From NCBI GenBank assembly GCA_963678705.1, contig OY783209.1:8494001-8558000 (forward strand): a stretch of 64,000 nt of DNA. The letters are read 5' to 3'. Positions 1 through 12,565 of this stretch are shown here, piece by piece. The notes beneath the pieces are model-generated. The model worked only from the letters and a program-made list of their open reading frames with translations. It was not told the DNA's origin and did not search any database. The position numbers and the translations under genes are program-made. The first letter of the stretch is position 1, and the number at the start of each line of letters is the position of its first letter. This DNA comes from Panorpa germanica. Lineage: Eukaryota; Arthropoda; Insecta; Mecoptera; Panorpidae.

Positions 1-2
1 GT

Positions 3-725
3 ATTGAACCAAGTGTACCTCTAATTGTTGGAACGCAAACCTCAATAGAAGCAACTGCTTCAGATAAAGATGTTCTTCATCAGTATGTGTTATCGCTTGT
101 AGATGAATTACCTATAGACGTTGGCAAATCTGTTGATGCTGAAACAGAAGTTGATGAAACGGATAAAATAAAAGAAGTTGAAGAAGCTACAGGGAAAGCA
201 ATTAAAGAAGCTGATGATATAAACTTCCGGAAAGGCGTTCAAGAAGCTTTGGAGAAAGCCAATAAAGCGGTGCTAATTGCTCTAGACAAGGCCAATAAGG
301 AAGTCACATCAGCTATGACAAAAGCGAACAAAAATGTTGAGCACGCGTTGAGTAATGCTCCAGGAGTAAGTAATGGTTAAAATATTTTCCAAATATATTT
401 TATGCTTATGGTTAGCGATGTTTCATGACTTGACTGTGGTTTTTTTCCAAATTCCATAGGCATAAGTTTGTAATCAAATATTTATGGTCATGAAAGGCAG
501 TGGTGTTGACGCTATGTGACCATAAGAAGCACTTTTAGCGTAGGGGTAATATTGATTGAATTTTATAATATAACTTTTCTTCTTCTCTAAATTTAGTGTG
601 TAACGGGAGAAGCACCTTGTGATGGTAAGTGTCTTCCTCTTTATGTACTTCCGAGTCCTCCAGGATCAAACGCTAGGTGCGAAATTCTCTGCTGGAGACC
701 GCGATCAAAACCACCACCTAAATGA
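3..725 (+). CDS. C-terminal part of an unrecognised protein with 11-residue helical repeats
   Basis: The gene is cut by the left edge of the window. Two exons are seen: 3-365 (open from the edge, phase 0) and 597-725. They are joined across a donor GTAAGT at 366 and an acceptor after a pyrimidine-rich tract ending at 596. The first exon has an acidic segment, then three consecutive 11-residue units of the form ANKxVxxAxxK, preceded by a related unit, which predicts a long amphipathic helix. The second exon adds a tail with five cysteines (spacing C-x6-C-x3-C-x15-C-x3-C) and ends in a proline/lysine-rich tail at TGA 723. If the intron is retained, the protein stops at 378 instead, four codons after the donor. 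A second GTAAGT at 625 could shorten the last exon. I do not recognise the family. The cysteines suggest an exported protein, but the N-terminus is outside the window. Confidence 0.7.
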
Positions 726-1161
726 AGCTAGGTGTATGTGCTATGTCATCGAAAAACTCGTTTGTAAAAAATTGAAAAATATAATGTAATTCTGTAACAC
801 ATCTTCTTGAAATATTTATTTAAGAAATTGATAAAGTTTAACATATTTTAATACTATAAAACTATATTATAGCATTCGGTAAATTAAATATCTGGCTTGA
901 AGAGGTTCGTGGGTAGTTTGATAATTCAGTGAATTTCTCGCGCAGCTCCCGTCAACTGTCATCTGCCTCATTTAGTTTGTGTTTTCAGCCTTTGAAAACA
1001 GCTATCCGCGCGATGGATGCTGTGATTGCGATTGAGTGTGTAGTCACCTCAAAAGGCAAAAATCCTTAAATTGGGCTACTAACTGCTACCTCATCCATCA
1101 TATTCTTCAAATTTAGCACCCTGCGACTATATCCTGTTTCTGAACCAGAAGAACCAGATAA
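726..1161. other. Intergenic, nothing recognised
   Basis: This follows the stop of the partial gene and probably includes its 3' untranslated region. I see no gene, RNA or clear repeat here. Confidence 0.4.
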
Positions 1162-1335
1162 TGGCTGAGCGGTAAGAGATTTGGGTCTAACAAAGAGATC
1201 ATTACATAATAAGAGGTCAATAAGCGCCTAATTTGAGGGCCTTGAGAAAAAGCCTAATATTTGGAAGGAATAAAAAAATTAGAAAAACCCGGGACTAAAT
1301 TTATCGAGCTTAAAGAAGGCTATGTTGAGAAATAA
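1162..1335 (+). pseudogene. Decayed mariner transposase 3' end
   Basis: The frame starting at 1162 reads WLSGKRFGSNKEIIT, then two stops, and further on GIKKLEK and FIELKEGYVEK followed by a stop at 1333. This is the usual C-terminal segment of mariner transposases. Frameshifts and stops interrupt it, so it is dead. A related tail lies on the other strand at 26509-26715. Confidence 0.75.
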
Positions 1336-1537
1336 AATGAGAAAAGTCACTGAATTACATAACTACCCTCTTACATCTAAGTTTACCTGTATAAATGTGT
1401 TACTGACAGCATCGCCAGCTATTCCACGACACTTTCTTCAAAAAACAAGTAGAGTCAGATAACTGATTGGAAGCCAAACAAAATTGCGCAAATTCCCCAC
1501 CCCCTTCCCTCCTCCTTTCTTTACACCTCTTCTATCA

Positions 1538-1797
1538 CAGTAAACATTTGGTGAAGTGTCCTATTTTGTGACGTTTCTATCACTATTTCACTTCAATTAT
1601 AGTTCGCATCAACTTTATCTTCATTTGTATTCCGACAGGTGGACTGGTTCCGTCATCTGTAGCCGATAAAATAGACATTTCATATGAACGATTGTGAGAA
1701 ACTGAACTATAAATGAACTCTTTCATTACGAAAAAATCATACGCATCTCCAATATGATGTCAAAGTGACTCCAAAATGTTCCAAAATGTTTACTGGG
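1538..1797 (+). mobile_element. MITE-B1 copy 1
   Basis: The ends resemble CAGTAAACATTTGG on the left and CCAAAATGTTTACTGGG on the right, which are inverted copies. The interior closely matches 6351-6604 and 26745-27007. The sequence CCAAAATGTT is duplicated near the right end. No coding capacity. Confidence 0.85.
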
Positions 1798-2846
1798 ATA
1801 TGTGGACAATAAACCCATCCGCTTACCATAATGATACATTTATGACCTGCGTATTTTTTGTTCAAACCTAGTATGATTATAATTTAAGGTTATGTTCTCA
1901 TTACACCTTCCTTTAAGTACAAAACTAATTAAACTCCTAAATAGTAGCGTCAAAGCTTTATTGTTTCTCCTATCTTAATCAACTATGCAGTACATTCCAT
2001 TCATTAAATATAACTTAATAACATAATAGACCTGTATTACCTATTGTTTAACGCAGCTAAATTTCCATTTACAATAGTCTCTTGCATAATACAAACACAC
2101 ACACACACACATAACTCGTACACCATCGACATAGTAACAAGAATTGATGTTCTTGATATAGTGTAATAATTGCTGCAGATATATCAGGCGAAGCACTAAA
2201 CAAATGAAAACAGCAAATACATAATTACTGCAGTTACTTTTATGTAACTAGAACTGCATGAAACAAAACGACTTACATTTTTAAAATTAACAATATGACA
2301 ATAAACTTAGATATGTAACTCATTAGCTGTTTTACAAAGTTTGTAAAGAGACGACTCTTAAAACAGTGCCTTCAAGTGTTTAGTTAATAGAGTCCTATCA
2401 CGTTCCCTTTTTACTTCTAAGTTCTATTCGTATACGTATACGTAATGATGTAGAACAGGGTGCTTCGAAATATATTAATTTATTTCTAACTAAATAAACA
2501 AGTAATTAATTTTAAAGTTATTAATTATTAAAGTTAGTAAATCTCAAAGAGTACATCTTCTGTCAAGGAATTCTAATGATGTTCAAATATTGATAGATGT
2601 AAAATAATTATTTATTTATTATTTATACTGGAGTCGAAATATATAACTAATGATAAAACTGAACGCCCTACATAAACGAGGTTCTTTTAAATATTTATTT
2701 GAGTGCATCACCCTTATAGTTTTAACATTACAACAATTGATACATTTATAAATGCTTGTAATACATAATTTATAGTTTATAAATAAAAATATGTGTAAGT
2801 AAAAAAGTATAAATAAAATATGTGTATAAATAAAAATAGGTGGCAA
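1798..2846. other. AT-rich intergenic
   Basis: No gene found. The only defined feature is a short CA run at 2095-2111. Confidence 0.4.
2095..2111. repeat. (CA)n microsatellite
   Basis: A run of about eight AC dinucleotides. Confidence 0.9.
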
Positions 2847-3190
2847 GGTCAAAACGATAAGAAAGAAGCACATTTTCGATATTGTTTTTTGACGACACAG
2901 TTAATATATAATTATTTCTATAATTACTACATGATAAAATAACATTTGAAGAATACTTTGTGAAATTTTCATAAATAATTATCAAGAAATGAGACATTGA
3001 CAGCGAATCTCCGAAGACGTCTCAAAAAAATGTAACATTGCGGAACCACTCATAACTCATCACTGGATTTTCTGAAATCAAAAAATCCAAAATGATTCTA
3101 TTAGTTGATAAGTTTCTACAGATAACGCTGTCAAGTTTTTCTGTTTTTATTAATTTTTCAATTTTTTACAGCACTTAAAAGTCAAAATAC
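2847..3190 (-). repeat. 344-bp dispersed repeat, copy 1 (inverted relative to copy 2)
   Basis: The reverse complement of this interval matches 44282-44625 nearly throughout, including a shared short reading frame (NFTKYSSNVILSCSNYRNNY in both). That frame is best explained as repeat sequence rather than a gene. Just outside, 3259-3275 carries an inverted copy of the segment at 3121-3140 (the AACGCTGTC motif), so this copy has an internal hairpin. Confidence 0.8.
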
Positions 3191-6100
3191 GAATTTTTCA
3201 TGAAAAAAAATTAGAAACTTTATTTTAAAATACGTTAAAATTAAAAAATTAAAAAAAACTCGACAGCGTTACCTCGGCATTTATGTAAAGAAATAGTGTG
3301 CAAAATTTCAAAAGAATCGGTCCAGTAAATTTTGAACTAGAGATGGCATAGACTCTGAAAAACCTATGTATGAGAAACCGCATTTAAAAGTTTCAAATTA
3401 GCACGAAAGCATACCAAGAGAGTGAAGACTTAAAACTTTATATCTTGGACAGTTTTACTCCAATCGATTTCAAATTTTCACACAATAAACTTAATATGTT
3501 GTACAATAATATAAATAAATTTGGGTAAAATTTTTATGACCTATCATGATTCTACATATTGTTACTTTCAGCCGTCTATTCAGTCCTACCTATAAATCTT
3601 GTTTAGAAACTGAATACTTTATTTCTTTTAAAAAGGTAGTTCTATACGATCATACTTAGATTCTGATTCAAATATATAGTTAACGGTTTTTTTTAACCTT
3701 AAATACATACGCCATATCGGAATACATCTATGGCGCCATATATCTTAAATCCGCCACTGCATATAGAGATAATAAGATTCTCATAAATTGATATACTACA
3801 ATTTTATAACCCCATTTACATTTCAATATTCTACATACTTGTTGTTGTAAGCAGAGTTTTTAATTTGCTAAATATACAGTAAACGATAATAAGTCTAAAA
3901 GCACTTGAGGTCTTTTTTATGCACTAGTACCGACTAACTACGCCTGCTACATCGGCAACGACGGCAACGGGTTCATAAACTGACTATAAAAACCTTATTT
4001 AGTTTAATACCAGCTTCTACCTACTGCGGTGTACTCTCCACAGAGATTCGCTATATTTTTACTAGCAAAAATAATTATACAAATAAAGTTTATACACACC
4101 TCTTATATTGTGTACACACCCGTAATGTTAGTGGCTGAAAACTTATAATACTGATAGTAAAATCTTCTCTTTTATTAGTGAAAAGAAGGTGTTTCTCTTT
4201 TCATATTAATAGTAACGCTATTTATCTTTTAGATAATTGTGTACTGTTATAACTCAGCTTGGACTTTAAAATAAAATAAATCAGCGTCGTCCATCGCGGG
4301 TGGTGTACCCAACATCATTCCATTATATCTTCAATGTAAAATACCATTAATTTTACTTTTGATACATTTACTTAACTATAAAAAAGTTACTTGACTATAA
4401 TTCCCATAATAAATATAATCTATATTCAAAAGCTAGCTTCTTCATCTACTTCATCAAATAAAATGATTAATGCGTTGCGAAGAAAAAGAATATAAATAAA
4501 ACAAAACAATTCAGGAAATAGGTCATCGTATTTGAAAAGGAACTGTCGATTTTCAGTTCAATCAAGAGGAAGAGTAATATTTTCTACATAAATATTTAAA
4601 CTTGGTCTAGATTTCAAAATGATTCAGCAATATAATAATAAACGCCTAAATGATGCAACCACAATAACATTTCAAGTTTAATTATCTGTATAATACAATT
4701 ATATGGGTGATTGAAATAGTAATTAATTTTAGGTACACAAAATTAATGTTATAATTGGACTGATTTGATATATATATATATATATATATATACACGCGCT
4801 CTACAATATAATGTTACATATATAAACCGGTAGAAATTTTCGATTTATTACCATAAAATTATTTTGCATATAATAATCATTTTGTGTTTTGCTTCTATGT
4901 CATAAAAAGTAACATTATGCTTGGTTTATTATTCTCGCAAACAACTTTTAAATTGCGCAATACTTTCCTAAGAATAAAAATATATTTAATATTGTATCAT
5001 GCAGTATTTTGCTTATTTCATGCTTAAATATAATTTATAATACATTTTTAATGTTTTTATAAGAAAATACATTTATTTTAAATTTAATATAGATATAGTT
5101 GTGTATACTTATATATTATTTTCATGCAAAACGTGTTCTTTTATATATTATACCTTTTATATATTGAATATATTTTAATTTTCATATTCAAAAAAATAAC
5201 ATGTTATAGATGTTGCATGTTCATATTTTGCAGGTACATGTTATGTATATATTTATTTAAGACTGGTGAATTGATTTAAACAAATATAGAGCATGTTAAT
5301 AATTGAGGGATTATGCAGCTTGTTAATAGACATTTATTATTTAAATAGAACGTAAAATATATCTTTAGATGTAAATTTTACTAGATTGCTCAGAGTAGGG
5401 TGCATATGTCAATTGCCAGATCAAAATATGAAATCGAAAAGAAATATTTTAGATTTCTTTTTACAAATTTTGAGTTTTCAAAATCTATAATATTTAAATT
5501 GTATATATGCTCTAATCTTCATCTGAATTTGAACTTTTTAGGTAAACAAAGTATTTTTTATTAAGTATTAAGTATTAATATTAATTAGAATAGAGTCATT
5601 ATATATTGGATCATTGCGTAATATATTTATTTACTATTTTCTATGTATGTCATAATATTTATTTATTATTAAACACAAACCTTTTGGTAGAATTTTTCTT
5701 GTCACTTAATAAAATTAAAAATCAAAATTTTCTCACAATAACAATAAATAAATAACACTAAATCACATTGCACAATTAATATTAAACCTTAAGTTTAATT
5801 AAAAATATCCGTTTCTTATTAGAAATGGTCACAACAACATATCATATATAATAAACGTAACAAATTTTTATCATATCGATATACCAAAAGCCACAATTAT
5901 ACTGAACCAAGTGGCAGGCGTGTATACAACCCAAAGCACACTCAAACACACTGAGTTGCCTAAAAATTTTGAACAGGCGCACAAGCTCTGTATGTTTAAA
6001 TCCACGGCTTTTATTATAAAACTAATCATAAAAATATGAAATAAATAAATTTAATACCTCAATAATATACTATTATTTATTATCAGTTTTATTGTGAAAT

Positions 6101-6350
6101 ATCATTCAATTTAAATACATTTTAATTATTATTGTTTGATAAAGTAAATAATTTGGTGAAATCACATGGCTGCTTGGGTAGCTGGTTTGCTGTTCAATGG
6201 TTTGCATCAATTTTCGGCGGTTAGATTTTGTCTCGTGAAATGGTTTCGTTATGTGTAGCCCATAATAGTAACATGAATGACGGTAAGCAAGCTTTTTCAT
6301 TGCAAAAATTCATAGATTTTTAATAAATATGATTTAGATTAGAGTCCATA
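3191..6350. other. AT-rich intergenic, no gene seen
   Basis: About 3.1 kb with very high AT. 3280-3560 looks like old repeat sequence (CAAAATTTCAAAAGAATCGG style), but I cannot assign it. A TA run lies at 4769-4792. No reading frame worth calling. Confidence 0.4.
4769..4792. repeat. (TA)n microsatellite
   Basis: Uninterrupted run of about 12 TA dinucleotides. Confidence 0.9.
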
Positions 6351-6604
6351 CCCAGTAAACAATTTGGTGAAGTGCCCTATTTAGTGACGTTTCTATCACT
6401 ATTTCACTTCAATTATAGTTCGCATCAACTTTATCTTCATTTGTATTTCGACAGGTGGAGTAATTTCGCCATTTGTAGCCGATAAAGTAGACATTTTATA
6501 TGGAAAAATGTGAGAAACTAAACTATAAATGAACTCTTTTATGACAAAAAAATCATGACGCATCTTCAATATGATGTCAAAGTGACTCCAAAATGTTTAC
6601 TTGG
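6351..6604 (+). mobile_element. MITE-B1 copy 2
   Basis: Starts with CCCAGTAAACAATTTGG and ends with CCAAAATGTTTACTTGG. It is flanked on both sides by TA, as expected for a Tc1/mariner-type insertion. The interior matches the copies at 1538 and 26745. Confidence 0.88.
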
Positions 6605-8609
6605 TATTGTCTACTGATATATGTTTTTGTATCTCAAGTAAATAAGGGTACGCATCTCTTAAAAAACTTAAAACAATTGAATTTATAAAGTAAACGACGA
6701 GTAAAAGAAATTTGTTTGGGATTTATATTGGTTTAGTTATCAAACGATGTTAAACGTGTCAATAAATCAATTTTTTACTTAATCCAATAAATGTGTCGCA
6801 ATAGATTGTATATTTGTCTTCCATGCCCAACGCAGCGGGCTCGAACTCGACGTAAGACCCAGGAATTCTTTAACGTGAAATGATATTAGAAATATGCCTG
6901 ATAGCGGTGTATTGGATTGGGTGGGTGTATTAGATTATTCACTTCTATTTCAAAATCCGACTACATCCGCTAAACACAGTTTCGTATATTTAAGTTTCAT
7001 TGAACATAACAAAGATTATCTTTTACATAACAAATTTTAAGTTATTACAATATTAGATAACATAACAGAATTCGTCATAAATTTGCGTTTTGTGGCGTAA
7101 ATAATATTTTATATGCAAGATTATATAATGTTACATTTTCAACATCTCTTGCATTTATTTAATGACTAATTTATATATAATGAATAATTTATAAATATTC
7201 ATGAAAAATGTATATTTTCTATTTCTTAAAAATAGAATAAATATTGTAATGGTATACGTTAACAATGGTCCTGAACAACGCCGACGCCCGTCATTGTGCG
7301 CTTGCGTCGAAAACATATCTTGGGGTGTTCCATTTTAACAGAACTACATATCACACAACGAAGAGAGAAAAAATAAAATAATAATAAATATTTACTTAAT
7401 AATTGTTCAATATTTTTATAATATTAATAATAGGATACACAATTTATATTATAACAAAATAAGATTGAACATATTTCTTATCAGGAATACAAAGACATAT
7501 TTTTGTATAGAGTCAGGTGTTGAAGTAGAAGTATAAGTAGCAGGGGTCCCTCAAACCGGATGGTGTTCCTTCTTTGATGAATGATAATTATTTGCTCTTG
7601 TGACTAATGTCGGTTCTTGGTGAACTAGGAAGTCCTGATTTCAAAAATAGATAACCTACACGGGGGCTTGTCGTTTGGAAATAAACGATGGCAATAAATA
7701 ACTCTTATCTATACCTGCATTATAGTCCATGAACATGTATGTATGTATGTCGGAGAATATAGGTTATTACGCCTTAAGACTCATACTCGTGCCTTCTTAT
7801 TCTTTCATTTATCTTTCTTCACGTAACACATAAACAATTAGTTTCTCCTTAGCCCAGAAAGATATATATACATTTTCGAGTTGGTCGAAATGAAAATTCG
7901 TGTTTCGAAAGAATCGTTTTCAATAGGTGGTACGACTGCTGTCTCTTTCTAAAATGTTATATACAGAATGTAAGGCTAGCCACACATAAGATAAAAGATT
8001 GTCCTTGTCTTAGAAAGTTTCAGACACAGTAACACAGTTCACTTGGTACCTTGGAATCATAAACACACTCTATTAAGAGAGGAATCTTCTACTTTAATAT
8101 TTATTATTACACCGCTGTGTTGATAAAGATAAAAGTACATGTTATATAGCTTTTCGTTTTCCACTCTGTGTATAACTTCATACTTGCAGCAACTCCGTAC
8201 TGAACGAATGGCGGTACTTTTATCCATGTACATTTCTAAGTTTCTTAAGGTGAAACATTACTTCATGGTTATATAGTTAAATGTAGATGGCGACAGTGTA
8301 CATTTTACAAATATATAAAGGTTACTTTTTAAATATATATAACTTTGCACACTATTGAGCTATTTAAATTATATAAACTTTATGGCTTAGATAAATGTTC
8401 AAGCTTTGTTTATAAATAGATCATTAATTAGCTTTATATACTAAGCCCACTCTTCTATGGTGCTGTCATTTTTTACAGAAAGTTTTGAGAATTTGCTTAC
8501 AGCTCTCCATCCCTATTAAACACTTTATTCGTCAAGATTGTTCCGTCGTTTCCAGATCTGTGTACAGGACTATGGTACGTACAAACGTAATTTTCAACAC
8601 AATATTGTA
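6605..8609. other. AT-rich intergenic, no gene seen
   Basis: Two kilobases without a credible reading frame. A GC-richer patch lies at about 7265-7310. A TATG run lies at 7736-7751. Confidence 0.4.
7736..7751. repeat. (TATG)n microsatellite
   Basis: About four tandem TATG units. Confidence 0.8.
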
Positions 8610-9110
8610 TTGAGTTCTCGAGGTTGGTGAAGGAACAAATCAGGAGAGTGTGAAAAGGAAAAAAGAGAGGGTATTACGAAGCAAGAGAGATAGCCATGGA
8701 GGAGACAGAAAGGTTAAGATAGGAAGGGAAACAAATATAGAAAGTACAATATAAGATACAGACATTTGTGGACTCAGAGAATGCTGGAGTATCTGGAAAA
8801 ACAGGTGGGTAATGAAAGGAGAATAATCGTAAGGGTTATACTAGGTAACGAAGAAAGAGGAGGCAAGTGTTGGGGAAAAGAGGACGAATAAAAATGCTGA
8901 ATGTGTGTAAAAGAAGAGGAGAAATTGGAGCATATTAAAAGTAAATGTCAGGAGAAGTTGCAAAGTGAATTAAGCTTAGTGGACATATGGCAGGGAAAGA
9001 GGGAAGGAAAAGGATGGATGGGGGAAGTAAGTAGAAAGAGAAGAGAGACAGAGCACAAACGACAGAATTAATATAATGTAATGGAGATTTTAAAGCCGGA
9101 AGGCTAAGCA
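8610..9110 (+). pseudogene. R1-like LINE, decayed reverse transcriptase C-terminus
   Basis: Broken frames read NERRIIVRVILGNEERGGKC, then MCVKEEEKLEHI and a segment ending KCQEKLQSE. This is the style of the C-terminal cysteine/histidine segment of insect R1-clade LINE proteins (C..HI..C). Purine-rich sequence of the same kind recurs at 33185 and 50850. Stops and frameshifts show it is inactive. Confidence 0.6.
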
Positions 9111-9170
9111 ATTATAAGACATAGATATACATAGATATATGTGTTGATAATGTAATGTTGCTGTATCATG

Positions 9171-9482
9171 TGAGAAAAAGGTAATAAGCGAAAAGAATAT
9201 TGGGAAGTTATTAAAGGAAGGCAGTGGATGGCAGAGATAGAAAAAAGGAACAAGGAAAGAGAAGGAATGGCAAAGTAGAAACAGGAGGGAGAGTAGCAGG
9301 AGGAGCGAAGCAGTAGCAGCTTTGTTTTTATGGTTATAAGGATAAATTTGTATATTCTTTTTCGTTTGGAAGGAGTGAGAATGTTTAGATTTAATTAGGA
9401 TCGAAATTGAATTAAGCACAATGACAAGTAAATGAGTTAAGGCACACGAATGTAGTGCCAAATGGCAAAAAAATAATATATG
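9171..9482 (+). mobile_element. LINE 3' tail, copy 1
   Basis: This segment matches 59849-60185 along nearly its whole length, and 41347-42245 in two blocks. The shared order is GGTAATAAGCGAAAAGAATATTG, a purine-rich stretch, a GTTTTTATGG-like block, GAATTAAGCACAATGACA and a terminal GCAAAA/ATAATA tail. That is the layout of a LINE 3' untranslated region. The antisense reading frame across it is not a gene. Confidence 0.75.
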
Positions 9483-10063
9483 CTAATACCTTGCCTTAAC
9501 AATATTTCAGAGAGACGAAACTAAACTTCAAATTGTTCGTATATCGCATTTTTTGACGCAGTTTTCCGAATTCCTCCACTCTTAAATATTGGAGTAAAGT
9601 TGTAGCTCCTTAACGGTGAAAAGTATATAATTTTTACGAAATAAAAAACTAAACTTCTATGTTAAACTCTGGCTATAAATGATTACTGTGAACGTCCGCT
9701 GTTTTCCTCAATAAACCATGGAAAAGATAATAATCGCGGGGTTTCAGAATGTAGGTGAAAATTACGTATGCACTACCAACCATACCCCCACCTGCCACCA
9801 ACGCTCGTGGTTGAGCTCTTCACATTGTGCTTACTGTTGAGAGCCATTAAACATTAAACAAGACAAGTGGGACTTAAGGCCCAGCAATTAATTTTGACCA
9901 ATAAATTGACAAGTCCGTGCTTCAAATATTACCGTGTTGTTATTATATATAATCATTATAAATTATTTAATAGTAAGACCAACTCTTAAGTTAAGACTTC
10001 TTTTAACTAGGTTATCGCTTATGAAGATACTTAAGAGGGTTATGCTTTATAAAAAGAAATGAA
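9483..10063. other. Intergenic, nothing recognised
   Basis: I see no gene or repeat boundary in this stretch. Confidence 0.35.
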
Positions 10064-10682
10064 TGGGTTTGTGTCCTCATTTATTAGTGATCGATTTTTC
10101 AATTGTTGATTGAAATTGATGTTAATAAATGTGTATTACCGTGTCATATTGGTGCAAGAACCTCAAATGTTCAATTAATTTTTAATAACTCCTTATATGT
10201 TAAGAGATATTAACAACTAAAAAAGTCATTTTGTCTCTTTAATTATTAAAGGGATTCAACGTTGTACACATTCCAAGTGCATGTGACATCACAATCCTTG
10301 TGTAAGGTTACCAACTTTACAGCTCATAAATCTCTGCTATATGTATTTATATATCAAAATATCAAATACTGCCTTAGGAGGGTTAAATAAAATAAAAACT
10401 TATTATTCTTTGACTTAACTTGATTATTTGACTACCAATAGCTACAAAACATTATCCCAGCACTGACCTACTCAACAAATAACTGACGTTAAAATGCATT
10501 TCACGTCATACAAATATGGCCGACCATTAGTACCGCTAAAACTACAATTCAAACTTTTAATTGCTATTTCTCCGTCAATATTTAGATATTTAATAAAATA
10601 GACACGCCAATACACATTTATTAACATCAATTTCAATCAACAATTGAAAAATCGACCACTAAAAAATGAGGACACAAGCCCA
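10064..10682. mobile_element. MITE-A copy 1, with the same end on both sides
   Basis: The left terminus (10064-10140) and right terminus (about 10603-10682) are inverted copies of the same 75-80 bp end, the one containing the TGAGGACACAAGCCCA sequence. The other four copies in the window have two different ends that share only about 15 bp. This copy has therefore lost its normal second end. The interior from about 10155 matches copies 2 and 5. Confidence 0.88.
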
Positions 10683-11679
10683 TTACAGGGACAATAAAGA
10701 CTACTTTAATTGTTAATATCTTCTATGATATTATAACATTATATTATATAAATTTATTATATTATACAGATATTATATAAAATTATTGCACATTTGTGTT
10801 TTTAGTACAGTTTTATAGAAGTTTACATGGTTCACAAGACAATTGTTTCCAGTCGTAAAGAACAGGCCTTTGGAAATCTGCTTCCACATTAAAATTGGCT
10901 CTCCAAATTATTCAGGGCATCAGTGAAGAATTTAACAAAGAGTTATATTCAGATAAGACTTGTGAAAATGTAAATTATTAGTTTTATACCATCACATGAC
11001 GAAAGCAAAGTTCACAACCAATCCACTATCTGTTTTAACCAACGCTGCACTATAATGGAATTGTTATTTTAAAATATCGTTCTAGGGATCAATATAAATA
11101 TAACTCATATACACTAATACTAAAATATATATGTGATGCAACATGAATTGTACAACAAACTTGCTAATGCCTAATGTATAAAACACGCAAACAGGTATTT
11201 TATCAAAACGCCTGCGAAGACAACCAATGATACATGGAGCATGATACGAAGTAATAACTCAAATAAAGTAATATATTAATTCTTGTGTCAGTGTTAATCT
11301 GGCTTAATCTTTTTCGAAGATTTGTGTTGTTGTTTAACCTATAATCTATATGCTATATTAATCATTTGATAGAAGATGATTTATTTAAGAATAGACGGAG
11401 TAGAATGAATGAACAGAGGCCATCAAAGTTATCTTTACAAATTTACACTGGATAGAATCGACTCTGAAATTTACAAAAATGGTGACTTCAAATTTATAGA
11501 TAATGGCACAAGTTCCAAAGCAAGTTACACAGAAAAATATTGAGGTAATATCAAGCAAAGTTAGGAGAGTGGCCAAATTTTAAGTAAATAGAATACAACC
11601 TATCTAATATTATACAAATTTAGTGGATAGAATTGAGTTTTGATAGAGAGCTAAAAAAAGGACATTACTTGAAAATGGC
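10683..11679. other. Intergenic, no gene seen
   Basis: Contains a weak direct repeat: ACAAATTTACACTGGATAGA at about 11447 resembles a block at about 11613. No gene seen. Confidence 0.35.
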
Positions 11680-11683
11680 AAAA
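11680..11683 (-). terminator. RNA polymerase III terminator of tRNA-Ser
   Basis: A run of four T on the minus strand, seven bases after the tRNA 3' end. It is the minimal pol III termination signal. Confidence 0.6.
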
Positions 11684-11689
11684 GGAACA

Positions 11690-11771
11690 CGCTGCGGACA
11701 GGATTCGAACCTGTGCGGGTAGAACCCATTGGATTTCAAGTCCAACTCCTTAACCACTCGGACACCGCAGC
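11690..11771 (-). tRNA. tRNA-Ser (anticodon UGA)
   Basis: Read on the minus strand, all arms fold. The 7-bp acceptor stem is GCTGCGG/CCGCAGC with discriminator G. The D arm has TCC/GGA around GAGTGGTTAA. The anticodon stem GTTGGA/TCCAAT encloses loop CTTGAAA, giving anticodon TGA. The long variable arm has GGGT/ACCC, and the T arm is ACAGG-TTCGAAT-CCTGT. The extra arm is the serine signature. The length is 82 nt without an intron. Both internal promoter boxes (GAGTGGTTAAG and GGTTCGAATCC) look intact, so it is probably active. It reads others' UCA codons and lies about 0.8 kb from the divergently oriented GABPB gene. Confidence 0.97.
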
Positions 11772-11987
11772 TCATGACAGTTCTTTAGAAATAACCAAAG
11801 AATTCGAAAGGACAATATCAAAGAAAAGGAAATCTGATTTATATTATATTAATAATATATATTATTAATATAAAATTTAATATCTTTCGAATTTAATGAA
11901 TACATTTAGAATCTTAATTAATTTTAATTCAGAGACATGCTTTATTTTGACAGTTTGTTAATTCATTGACTGAGCAATCGTAAATGT

Positions 11988-12000
11988 CATAGATGGCGCT
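11988..12000 (+). promoter_or_regulatory. Candidate CTCF-type site upstream of GABPB
   Basis: CATAGATGGCGCT matches the conserved AGATGGCGC core bound by insect CTCF. It lies between the tRNA gene and the GABPB start. This is a motif match only. Confidence 0.35.
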
Positions 12001-12177
12001 TCTTAAATAATGGAAGAAATGCTTACGCGTCCTTCTGGCGTTCTGTGTACTTGTATATCACCTTTACAATAGTAATTAAGCAATAGATATATTAGAATTT
12101 AAGGTATGTGTTTAAATAATGTCATTTTAAACTATTTAACATCATTTAAATGCAATATTATTCGAGTATATGCTGTG

Positions 12178-12211
12178 CACTTCCGTTTCTCAAGTACAGG
12201 AACAGGAAGTC
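12178..12211. promoter_or_regulatory. Paired ETS-type sites upstream of GABPB
   Basis: Two GGAAGT cores lie 25-30 bp apart in opposite orientation: CACTTCCG (minus-strand CGGAAGTG) and CAGGAAGT. CGGAAGTG is the consensus for the GABP-alpha ETS partner, which binds paired sites as a tetramer through the very protein encoded downstream. Autoregulation is an inference. Confidence 0.4.
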
Positions 12212-12565
12212 TTTTGCGTTGATGGCGAAAACAGGAGTATCATACAACTTGTTTTGTTTTGAAATGATATAAACAAAGTAGAATAACTTATGATACGTTA
12301 AGAAGTTCCTGAAATTGTTAAAAATATATTAGTAAACTCAGTTTGTTTTAATTGTGAATTAAATGGATATTATATATTGCAAATGCAGTGTAATGTCAAC
12401 ATTGTCAAACATTACTTTTATAATCATTTTCGAGTGCGTTTCTTATATTTAATTAACATAGCAATGGAATTAGCTAATTTTAAAGTAAAGTTAATCATGT
12501 CTTGCTTATATTTACTTATTTACAGTGCCTTTTAACGATACTTTCTTATGAAATAAGTATTCACT

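Noticed and set aside
9090-9461. 123-codon minus-strand frame
   Set aside because: It is antisense to a LINE 3' tail; its Ser/Leu richness mirrors the purine-rich plus strand.
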